Assembly (NCBI GenBank): GCA_900617975.1
Contig: UZAE01012014.1
Span: forward strand, 33,796-97,795
Reading direction: 5' to 3'
DNA from: Rodentolepis nana
Taxonomy: Eukaryota; Platyhelminthes; Cestoda; Cyclophyllidea; Hymenolepididae
Length of the DNA: 64,000 nt
Shown: piece after piece, positions 46,231-57,700 of the stretch
How the letters are laid out: every line of letters starts with the position of its first letter
Position numbering within the stretch: the first letter of the stretch is position 1
Program-made: the position numbers and the translations under genes
Notes under the pieces: model-generated
Told to the model about the DNA's origin: nothing
What the model saw: the letters and a program-made list of their open reading frames with translations, nothing else
Databases searched by the model: none

Positions 46231-49200
46231 AAGTCACAATGATTATCACAAGAATAGTAAGGAATGCTTTCATGCTCAAAATGTGACGAATATTTGTTTA
46301 CTTATAACAAACGATTTTGACATATATTCACAAAATGGCATTTCATGGACCGTGTAGGCAAGGCAACATGGCAGCTAATATTAAAGCGTGAAACTCTACG
46401 AATTTTCAGTGAGGAGTCACTTTAAAATCAAATTGGCATTTTTGTAAGATCTGAAAGGCCAAATTAAAAAACGAGCAGAGAAGGGCATAAAACTTGAACT
46501 TTACCCTCTGTCAAATTTGAACTTCGAAAATGTCGAGTATGTAACAGAAAGTTAAGAAGGTAACTAATTTAGGGCAAGTGGAAGCATTTATTCAAACAAA
46601 TTTAACTAAACGCATCCGTTAAAACGAGGGGATTATCTGACAGTCTAAAGTAAAACAATCTTGTTTTTGACGCCGGATCCAGAAATAATCAATAATAAAA
46701 AATAATGACTAAGCGTAATTTCATGGAATTATATTATGCACTTGCGATCATAAGTGCAAAAAGTAAACACCCCCACTATTCAACGTTTAAAATACGATAG
46801 TTAGCAGTTGAAATTAAAATTATGAAAGAGAAACTTATCAAAACTAATAAAACGAGAGAAATTAGAAATCTGTTAATGAAACCATTTAGCATTGCCTTCA
46901 CAGTGGGAAATGTTCAAATAATGTTCTATAGTAAGCAATCTAAAAAGGACTTTTTCTTTGAGGGTGGAAAACAAATTAGCTGGTTTTGCTGAGCCTGATT
47001 ATTTCTACTTAATAATTACCATTGCCTAAATAATTGCAAAATCATATCCCTTAACTGTTGGAAGCCGCTAGCATTGAATACCAATGAGCACCAAAATATA
47101 AATTGAAGGTGATTGAGGAGGTTCAGCGGGCGAAATCCGAGTGCTAATGAGTTTTATTAATTTGACATTTAAATATGAGTCGTATAGTATTTATTTATTA
47201 ATTTATTAAGAAATTCATATTTCATGATTCGTTCCCTAGATTGCTACAAATGCCTGCCTCCAATGTTCTGTGATTTTGGTGGGTTTTTTTGTAATTACGA
47301 AGGGTCGGTTTTGTCACTTACAATAATTAATTATTTCATTCATTGAGAGGTCAAATGGGTTGTGAATGTTATTTCACAGTTCGCAGCTACTTGATTTAAG
47401 CATGGTGTGGTGATTGACAACATATCTGTTAAAGCAAATATTTTTTTCCCTAGAATATCCGTGACCGAAGTCGCTGTGGCCTCGAAATGCCAGCCAATCA
47501 TTTTCATTTATTATAAACTGCATGCTGGTTGCCCGCGCATCGACTATCCTTGTTTTATTAAAAGATTCTATTTGGATAGCGAAATCTCCTAATCTCCTAT
47601 TTAGTGCTGCTTATGCAAATGGGAATGATCGCTAATGAGAACTGCAGTTGTAATTAAGAGAAGAGTATTTGATTCAAAAGACAGAATATTCAATATCGTT
47701 GCAAAACGAATGAATTATAGATACTTCTCCAGAGGAATCGACTAATTACTGAGGCGGCGAGTAACGCCAAAAAAAAATATCGAGGCAACTTGCATTCTAG
47801 TGTGACTCGATATTATCGCTACATAATTGCGTGGAGATCGCATTATCGGGACTTTGATAATGTAAAACGGATTGCCCTTTTGACCTTACAGATGACTGTA
47901 GGTGTTTCGAATTTGCATAATCCAAAGTGAAAAAAAGCTATGCACAGAGGTAAATTTATATTGATCGACATAGCATACAGCTTGCACTTGAAAAAGCATG
48001 TGATTTCATCAACTCTTTTTATGCAGACTTTGACTTCTAAGTGTACCACAAGGGGGAAAGTCAAGCTGGCTATTGCATTTGATCTCCATATCATTTTATA
48101 TCATATTCACATGGTGGGGATTTGTTTGCGCATAAAAGAGAAATGAAACTCTGCATATGACCTTACAGTTATATGCCAATCATAAAAGGCACGATTGGTA
48201 TAGTATGAATCCCACCTTTTATGAATTTGGCAATGGCGAAGAAAAGAATTCCTTTCCACTTTCTCTTATGGCATTGGTTGGTGTAAAAAATAGAATATTG
48301 ATAGTCAGAATAAAATTTAGTGAATGGTATTTCTTTTTCACGAGCTTGATTATTTGATACCTCTCATGCACCATGCTCAAATCCATGGATGAAGTTCCGT
48401 CAATGCTACAATAGTGATCAAGTTGTCTTTATACCCAAGACCAATTGCGAGCTATCACGATAAACCAAAAAATACGAGGTTCATTATAGAGGAAAGGATG
48501 GGAATAGGAAATTTAACTCTAATTGAATTATGCCATTTAATATCCGGATTCAAGTTGCAGAATGCTTCCATAACGGATAGTTCACAGCTTTGCATTCCAG
48601 AATCCTGATCGCTTATCAGGTTCTTCTCCACAATTTTTTGTAGTCGTTGCTCAATTTTGACACTTCAAATTCTTATTTCTTCTAAATACCTAAAGAAACC
48701 TGATTGAAAGTTATTTGCATCATCTTTGCACATAAATAATCTTTACTTGGTATTCGATCACTCATATCGCCTTGACCTTGTTGTCTTCTGTGAGTACTGG
48801 TCAGTGGTATTCTAAGCTCAACGATTAGCTAATTGAACAGAAGTATTGACAATACCACTTCCATTGATTTTTACCTTCCTTCTTCCCTCCGCTTGATTAG
48901 TGGAATTTTAACTCTATCCCAAAAAGCACCTAGTAATACCGTAGAGGCGGCCTAGATTATATCACTTTTTTAAAAAAGTTATAAATTAAAGGAAATAAGA
49001 TAGACTTCTACTCTAAAGGGCATTCTGAAAAGTGGATATCAGCAACTTGTCAGGTAATGAAATACATGGTCGCTGAAGTTCTATTTGAAGAAATATTATT
49101 CAAATCAACTAAATGTAGAAAAAAAGGAAAAAGTTGAACTTTAAATCAAATCCCAATTTAAAATATCAAACTTTCTTGAAGAAACCTATGGTCTTGACTA

Positions 49201-50820
49201 GTTCATTTATGAAAGCTTTTATTTCCCAAAAATATGTAAAAAATGATATTTTAAATGTCTTACAGTTAATTATGCATTATTTAAACAGTGGAAAAATTAA
49301 AGGAAATTATTAAACACTTACATTGTAAGATGTGTTAACGCAAATACCTCTCCTTAAATCAGTACTTCTAACGCCCTCCCGTGTTCTAAATTATGAAATA
49401 ATTAATTAAGCTCTAGATCCATTTCAACACTTACTTTGACAGAGGTGGTACTATGAAACCTTCTTAATGAGAAACTGAAATTCCACTGCAAATTTATTAG
49501 CCTTTCAATTCATTGGTGTGCACCAGTGGACACTGAACTCGTGACATTTCATTTCGTGGACCAGCACGTCAGTTGGTGGAGCGCTAACACTTGTACCTAC
49601 TATCACAACTTCAAATCTAGACGGTATTTTAAGATCTCATTAAATGTATTTGAAATTCCCTCTTTGCTTAATAAAAGCCGAAATCTCACCTCACAAAGCA
49701 ACAAAAAAGTAATTTTGCATAACACGAACCGATATCTTGGGTATCATGTTGATTTCAAGGTTATTTTACTCTCATCTTGTCACGCATTGGGGATAAAATA
49801 ATTTTCAAGCTGTACTAGCATTCACATCGCTATTTATCACATTTTATTGAATTATCTACTGATGCAGTTAATGTCATTTGTGGATATTCTGCTCATGACA
49901 TTCTTGCTTTGTTACTGATGGCCATTTTATTTTATCATATTTAACTTTCCCATTGATATCTATTAACAGAAGAATAACTGCTATTTAGCTAAGAGGGTTA
50001 ATGGCTTTGTTAAAGAAACCCTATTTACATTCGAGCCATTGATTATTTTACAAGTAATGAATAAATGATAATGGAAATCATGTTTGAACATATACGATTG
50101 GCTAAAGTGGAGAAGGGGCAACAAATATAATAGGGTGTTTGTACAAAGTTGGATCATTGGAAAGGAAAAAAATATTCCCACTTTCTATTTTTATTGCTTT
50201 TAAAATCCTAAACCATACAACTCCTTCAATTAAAAGATCTTTCATGTTTTCCTTTACCACTGCCCGTTGTAAAGCGCATTTTTAGTCTTAAGTACGCATT
50301 CACCACACTAAATCCAGATCACGTGTTTTGTATTCCTCTAGTCAATTGATGGTTTAACATTCAGAAATCAACCAGTAATGTTAGATGCAATGCGTAAAGA
50401 TTCTAGCTTCCAAAAGAAAACTCGAATCGGCAAAAGCATGCAATTATTATAAAACGCGGATATAAAGTTATGGTGATTAGGGCTATTCGGTAATACTGGT
50501 ACTTGATAGCGGTTAGTCGATTGTCGTTTAATTGAACTACTTCTTCAATGACTTATATAATTAAAATTATCAGTCAGTTGGGCTCTAGAACTAGAATCAA
50601 AGTAGGTTCTTGATAAATTATTCTTTATTAACTCGACCAAAGATTATATGGGAACTAAATTAAGAATCTAGGACTTCCTAAGCCAATAATTATTTCAAAT
50701 ATATTTCATACGAGATGTGTCTTTACTTAAGAGCATATACAGTAAAATGTAATGATTTTTATTATGGTCTCTTAAAATCGGACGACATGTCTACAGTTGA
50801 TGATAGAAATTCGGAAGACT
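46231..50820. other. Gene desert, about 4.6 kb
   Basis: No host exon recognised. The only structured item is a tRNA-like stretch at 49559-49625 listed separately. ORFs at 48157-48608 and 49526-49801 have no family resemblance. Confidence 0.4.
49559..49625 (+). repeat. Possible tRNA-derived fragment
   Basis: CGTCAGTTGGTGGAGCGC looks like a D arm with A-box, and CTTCAAATCTAG about 40 nt on resembles a T loop with B-box. Stems are poor. A related segment lies in DCAF7 intron 3 (about 21376-21440), so this may be the head of an ancient tRNA-type SINE. Confidence 0.3.
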
Positions 50821-50833
50821 ATTTCTAACATGG

Positions 50834-51083
50834 TGCATCCTGGCAAACGTGAAGTCATACGACAAAAAGGCCTATAATCCGGCAATTGACTTCTGATTTC
50901 AAACTACCATGGCCCAACTGCATGTCATATTCGACCACTTCCCCAGTTCTCATATTTTCTTTTTCTCTACCTCAACTCTTGACTCTACGTGGTTTTGATG
51001 TTCCTCCTCTCTGTGAAGCCCAAAGTCAACTAAAGGGCTAATGAAAACTGTTATAAAGCCTACCATTTGATATAAATGAATAA
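50834..51083 (+). mobile_element. SINE-like element, copy 11, 5'-truncated with TSD
   Basis: Sense copy that begins at TGCATCCTGG, missing the first ~30 nt of the head, and flanked by a perfect 13-bp duplication ATTTCTAACATGG (50821-50833 and 51084-51096). Truncation at the 5' end inside an intact duplication is typical of target-primed reverse transcription. The C/T-rich middle is also shortened. Confidence 0.87.
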
Positions 51084-51096
51084 ATTTCTAACATGG

Positions 51097-51839
51097 AAAT
51101 GCATTCTGAACCATCTCAAATGGGAAAGAAAGTCACGAAACTAGATCTATCACAACTTTCAAACGGTTAAATACGCTAATTATGCATCTTAACTCATATT
51201 AGCTACTTTTAACTTTGATGGACTTTATAAAACATACTATGCATGATATTCGTTTAACTATCTATTGGACTCTTGTTTCCTCAACGAATCAGCAAATTAA
51301 AGAGAGGAAGTGTCGTTAAAGAATTGTCAATTTAGCCACTCTACTAAACTGCAAGTGGCCATGTTAGCAAATCGATATTTAATTGGCCGTTGGAATGATG
51401 AAATAAACGACCAAAACGAATCACCACCTACTGTTGATTAAAGTACAACGAAGAATTTTTCTCTGCATCTGGGCGTAAATTTATCAATTTAATGGAAATT
51501 TCTCAATGCAATACATAAATGTGAATGAAGAAGATCAATAAACGCGCAATCTTGAATACTATGCTGGCCATAGAAGGGCAAATAGTACATATCATAAAGA
51601 CTGCCATTTTAAATAGTAATAATAATGTTGACCATAAATTGTGTGGCAATTCTTGGAGTCTTTGTACCCTTCTGACCATGTGCTTTTTTAATGTCTTTTT
51701 TTCACAGTCTGAGTTTCTTACCTCATAGTGTGGTAGCACCTTGGTTTCTTGGGTCGATGCGAACTTTCCGATCACTCTACTTCCAAATTTAATCGTATTT
51801 GCTTCTTTTCCACAAAAATTAGACCTGTAGCGGATTGCT
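51097..51839. other. No supported feature
   Basis: AT-rich spacer. Confidence 0.4.
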
Positions 51840-52525
51840 ACCTTAGTAAAGCCTGACTGACTCAGAAATCTCTATGGCAGATCCTTCTACATCAAGCTAG
51901 ACTCCCAGAACCAGCTAAGCTATAGCCCAGCTATTTATTTATTGCAAATGGAAGGCGTTATGATAGGTATCATTAGCCCTTTAGTTGACTTCGGGCTTCA
52001 CAGAAAGGAAGATGAACAGCAAAGTGGCAAAAAGTCGAGAGGGGGACAGAACAATGTTTCACAGATGTAAAAGAGATAGACAGACAGACACAAAGGTAGA
52101 GAAAAGGTAAGGTAAGATGAGTACTGTGAAATTATTCGAATATGAAATGCAGTGGGGTCATGGTAGTTTGAAGTGAGAAGTCAACTGCCGGTTAATAGAC
52201 TTTTTTGCCGTATGAGTATACGTTGCCCAGGGTGCACCACGTGGAGGTAAGTCTATCGCACACTCCATAGCCCAGCTATAAAGGAAACAGACGTGTAGCA
52301 CGGGGCACGTTTATTCAATGAGTATATTGATAGCGAAGTGTGTACACGCAGGAAGCTACTCATGATCAGGATGGGGGATTAGGTTAAACAGAGGTTAATG
52401 ATTGGTCACTGTTTGTACGGTCGCTGCACACAGAGTTGTACGGCCGCACCTCCCAATCCTGGCGAGCAGACATGCAGGCATACGATGACGCACACAGCGA
52501 TAACGTGTCCCACAGACCTACCGCG
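51840..52525 (+). repeat. R2 repeat family, copy C, interrupted by SINE copy 12
   Basis: Left part 51840-51934 carries AATCTCTATGGCA. Right part, after the SINE, resumes with CTATAAAGGAAACAGACGTG, GGGCACGTTTATT and GATTGGTCACTG, matching copy A in order. The SINE is therefore the younger insertion. Confidence 0.5.
51935..52266 (-). mobile_element. SINE-like element, copy 12, with TSD
   Basis: Full-length antisense copy bounded by a perfect 13-bp duplication ATAGCCCAGCTAT (51922-51934 and 52267-52279). One of the copies closest to the apparent consensus, with the complete head GTGCACCACGTGGAGGTAAG. Confidence 0.9.
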
Positions 52526-54452
52526 CTTAAGCACTCAATAGATTTGTAAATTATCAACATGCTTAATTGTGCAGTTTATTTTAGGTACGTATTGTTTCCT
52601 TAGGAGTTTCTTAAAACTTGTTAAAAAAATGAAATCATTGCAAATGACTGACTTAGGGCTGTACTAATAGGGCGCAATTTTACGTTGCCTTATAAGCAAT
52701 AAAAGATAAAACGACTGCTTATACCTTCAATAACAAAGTTAAAAGAAACCAAAAAACGGATTGAATAAATATACGAAAAGTATTTGTTGTAACCCTGTTA
52801 GTCTCCATCCCCCCCCCCCCCACCCAAGTAGCCATAAATCCCAAAAACTTATGCGAACACTTAATAGTAAAGCTTTTTCCCAGTTTATATGAAGCAACTT
52901 CCTCCATGTTAGCGCATTTCAACAACTATGAAAATCTTTTGAATAATTAGAGAGAAACTATTAATTTTCTTAATTATTTTATCCTACGCTTTTCGATGAA
53001 AGCTGTTTCTCCATACGCTCGAGCGTTGAATCTATCTTGAATCTTTTCAGAAGCCTTCTGATGCGTCCGGAGTAAAGGTTGGACTGTTGATTTTACTATA
53101 TCTCAGTAATTTTGAGATTCAGATGCGGACAAATCTCCACTGGATTCATTTGAGGTTCGGGTTATACAGTTGTGTACTGAGAAAGGAAATTCTTTGCCTT
53201 GGAACACTTTGATTTCTACACCAAAATAAGTCGTCATCATATGAAAAAATGCAAGATCTCTTCCCTTGCCCCCCCCCCTCTATTTATGACGTGAGAAATT
53301 GTCTTTCCACAGAGACAATTGGTTGCCCTTTCAGGCCATTGAGATTAGGTGGAGAGTGAAAAGGAGAGAAACCTAGACCACTAAAAAGTTCCCCAACCGA
53401 GTTGGAAAAAGTAGGCGAGACTCCAGGGGAATAACGTTTGGGACACCCTGATTAGCAAGTGTTGGATTGCTGGTTGGGCAGGGTAGCCTCAGAGACAAGT
53501 CGTGTTGGAACGACTTTCGGCAGGAGAGATTTCATTTGGTGCGTGAGACATCTAACTATTTTTTAGGGTCTCTGTTTAATGAAGACAATTTCATATATTC
53601 GCCGACTTCCTCAGTATAGCTGGAAGGGTAGAACATCATAGTAGTAGAGACGGTGATGGGGTAAAATTTTAAGTAGAGGTATGGGAAACAGCAACAGTAG
53701 AGGTGAAAGCAATATTACGAGAATATTTGGTCTCAACTAAACCTTTATCTTTAAAGAAAAGTTCTGGAAAGTTCTGGTTGTAGAAAGTATTGACCAAGCC
53801 ACCCCTAATTAAGAACCGAAGACCTAATTGCTTTCGAAATTGTAATTCGTTAGTGATTGCAATAATTCGCACTTGCTACCTATTATAAGCCTTCAAAGTA
53901 GTAGGAACTCTGAACTAACATATAATCGGCCTAACAGAATGCTTTTTTTCTAATTGGGCCAGACAGTGGCCTACAATTGGGCTCATTTCAACAATCAATC
54001 ACGTTTGATAAATAATTAATCGTGGATTACTCATTCAAATTTTATTAGCCACAATTCGTTCCCTTTTTATCCAAAAATATTTGAAAAAAGAAGCCACTAA
54101 ACTAATTTAATTATGAAGCAGGTGAAGAATAACTGGCTACAAAGTTAGAGATTGATCAACCTAATGGTTTGTTTTAATAAACCGAGTTCCCGGGTGGCCA
54201 AGATAAAAAATATTACGAATTATGGCATATCAACCATTCAACATTTCACGGAAAGTGTTGAAAACGCCCACCTTGAGCTTTGATACACAGCCCAGAACAT
54301 CTTAATAAGCCTTCTTTATCGTGGACGCACTGTATATCTGCGAAGTCATCCTATTTCAGCATTTGTGTGCTTCTGTTTTAGTTAACTAAGATAGCAAAAT
54401 GTATCAATTCACTTCGAACAATAATTTCAATATTTATCGGATGTTTATATAC
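52526..54452. other. No supported gene; two poly-C tracts
   Basis: Spacer of about 1.9 kb with C runs of 13 (52809-52821) and 10 (53269-53278). No recognisable ORF. Confidence 0.4.
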
Positions 54453-54748
54453 TTAGTTCAATTGGCAGACGCTTTGATAGTTATTGTTAGCCCTTTAGCT
54501 GACTTCGGGCTTCATAGAGGGGAAAAACATCCCTCACAAAAAGTCGAGAGGAGGAACAGAATAATGATTCACAGGTGTAAAAGAGACAGACAGATACAAA
54601 GGCAGAGAAAAGGTAAGGCGAGTACTGTGGAAGTGGTGGAATATGACATACAGTGGGGTCATGGTAGTTTTAAGTCAAAAGTCAACTGCCGGAACGAGTA
54701 TACGTTGCCCAGGCTACACCACGTTGTGGTAAATCTATCGCCCACCCC
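54453..54748 (-). mobile_element. SINE-like element, copy 13
   Basis: Antisense copy with a small deletion in the head (CTGCCGGAACGAGTATACG, losing the poly-T/GCCGTATG part) and a changed palindrome (CACGTTGTGG). The 121-codon ORF over it is a translation of the repeat, not a gene. Confidence 0.84.
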
Positions 54749-57700
54749 TTCACTTGTCGTTTGAATTGTGTTTTATTTGCAGGAACCAACTCATGATGAA
54801 CTTTAGTCTCCTAAATAAGCACTTTAGCAACTTAGGCCTCTTCTTCACTAGGAATTACGGTGACCTTGAAAAGTCCAATTAGAAGTGAAAGGTTTTAATT
54901 TAAGATTCGTCAGCAGGGGCAAGTAAGCACTGATAAGGCACAATTTCCCAAATTGTTCGGAACTAAATTTTTTTTCTCCGGAATCCACCTTCCTATGAAA
55001 TAACTTTCCGATGAGCTATGATAAGTAAAGCGTAACTAAATAGACGCATTGTTTTATCTTATTGCCCTCTGAGATAACCATAAATAAGAGACAGTTGCGT
55101 TGGCATTCTTAAAATTATCCTGATTTCATCTCTAATGCCAAGGCTTTAATTATATAATGCAAAATGGAATTTGACAACTTCAAATGAACTCTGAAATACA
55201 TTTAAGCTGGGAAAAATGTATTTTTAGAACATCGCTCTCTGTTAGATATCACGTTTTCATATGCAATTGTGCTTCCTATTCATAATGTCACCTTAGTGAA
55301 ACTTTTAATCGTATAGAAAAGCTCCATCAATTATGAGGTAATTTCCTCTTTGATTCATATTTCTGATTTCTATCGCAGTTAAAAATTTCATAACGTCGTT
55401 TCTTTCAATAGCATTTGCGAAGAGACAACTAGACTTCAAAATATTCTCCCCTAATGATCACTTTCCTGTATTAAACCAATGTGATTGAAAGTCGTGATGA
55501 TAGAGGCGTAAACACCGACTTTAATTTTACCTTTTGTTAAACCTAAAACCTAAATGAGTGCAAAAGCTTCTTGTTAGCTTTCCGTTTTGCTCTTATTTCT
55601 ATTACTTCAGCCTCCTTAATTGACAACATTTTTTGACGCATAAATCAAGTAGACGATGCATTTTAAGCCTTTTTGTTTGAAGCACTTTTGACTTTTTAGC
55701 TACTCATATTACAGTAGAGAATAAAAATTTTGCTTTTTTAATTTTAATGTTTGATTTTCGTTGCAGGTAAAGTAAGAGAGTTCAGGGTTTCACTTGTGCA
55801 ATTATTTGAAGGCAAGCAAATCACCTGTTGAACACGTGAGAAATTCTGCGTTGATTTAAATGACAATTAGGACGAATAGGAGGTTGGTCGGTAGCAAAAT
55901 CAGATGGTTATTGAACTTATGGGATTATTAATCCCCAATAGTTGATCTATAGTACGAGTCAATTATGAGTTTAATTCTCTGAATCTGCATCACCTCAAAA
56001 AAATCAGAAATGGGTTAGCTCTACTCTAAGTCGACAAATAATCTCGTAGTGTGGAGATTATGGTAACCAAGTTACTGTCTTGTAGGAACTGCCTCGGCAT
56101 TTCATCAATTCATACTTTTAGTCATCCAATTTTATGACTTATAGAGTCAACCCTATTTTCTTGACGTTTAACTAATCTAGTAAAATGTACTTTTCCAATG
56201 CCATTCCAACTATATTTGTCCCCAAATTGCCCTAAATAATATTAACCAAATATAATCATTTGCGTTCACATTTCGGAACAGTTAGCTAATCTTAATATCT
56301 TCCAACCCACTTGGGAAAACCCTTTTTTTTCAAACAGACATCTTCAATGACCAAGCGTGGTAACTATCTTGGATCAATCCGCTCAAAGGATGTTCACCAC
56401 TACGTAGCAAGCTGTGACTCACTGATGTTGCAGACTAATACGCTATCTGCAGGTAGCTAAACAACCTTTAAAGCATGATTTATTTCTTTCAACAAATTAA
56501 AATGAGAAATGAGCAAAATTTTGCCCTATCGCGTAGACGATTTACCCTCATGATGGCTTCTTGACTAATTAACTTGAGCAAATGTGCTGGAAACTCCAAT
56601 TTGGAGTATAATTAGTAATTCTTCTCTAGCTCGACACAGTACTAGAAACTAAGGTGCATTTAAAACTCATTTGTTTCTCGATAAAGTGCACTTGCAGGCA
56701 GCTCTCGAAATATATTATGGTTTAATGCATCAGCGAATTACTCATGTTGAGTTCGAAACGGTAGATATGACCTCAACTTCGGCCTAACTGACACTTTGAA
56801 ATAATGGCTCTTCGCGTAGATTCAGAATGATTTTCGAATAAGTACTAGTAATTGCTCTTTCTATCCCTTCCTCCCCCTCCCCTAAACCTCCTTTAATTGT
56901 ACTTCATAAAACGCACTCGAAAGTACAAAAATAGATTTGGAATAAGAACATAACTTAAATATCACAGTTTGCCTATGAAGTTACCTAACAAATTTATTTG
57001 TCCCCATTTCTATTACGACGGAAAACAACACATAAAGTGGAAAGAATGCTGAACAAAAATAAGTTGAAATCAAAGGTTTGAATGTGGAATGTTCAGATGA
57101 TATTGTGCTTAATAGCCTTTAAATTTCCGTCTTCTTCCCCTAAATGCACTTTTGGTGTTTAGAATTGCGTTGGAAAAATTTTTTTATACCTGCACATACT
57201 AGTATCATTTGCCAAACCTTTGTTTCGAAATCAACTCTATGTGGATCGGTGAATTCCATCCTGTTAATTTACAGTTGAAAATATGGCCTTTTCGATGAAC
57301 AATGGGGTTAACTAATATTCGTCATCAAAAAGGCTGGAAATAGTGAAATATTGCAATGCCAAGATGGTTGGGATTTGTGCTTTGTAATTTGTTGTGTACT
57401 CGATCTACTTCCAGGTACAACTGACAATGTGAAAGTGCATTATATTGTGCTAGGCCAAGTTGCAAAGGACTCAGTTAAAAGTGCCTAGGTACTTTGGGCT
57501 ATTAGATAAGACGAATTAATCTGGGGTGGTGATGTGATCATCCACTAAATTTAAATATCTTTTCAATATGCTTCACTTAGTCCCAAGCCCATCTGGCAAA
57601 TGTTGGCTAAAACATTTGGTAATGAGGAGTTTAATTAATCACAAATCAAACAAACCAAATGAATTCAAGCTTCAAATGAAGTTGTAACTTGTAATTTCAA

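Noticed and set aside
54399..54764. 121-codon ORF
   Set aside because: It is a translation of SINE copy 13; similar ORFs occur on copies 1, 2, 3 and 10.
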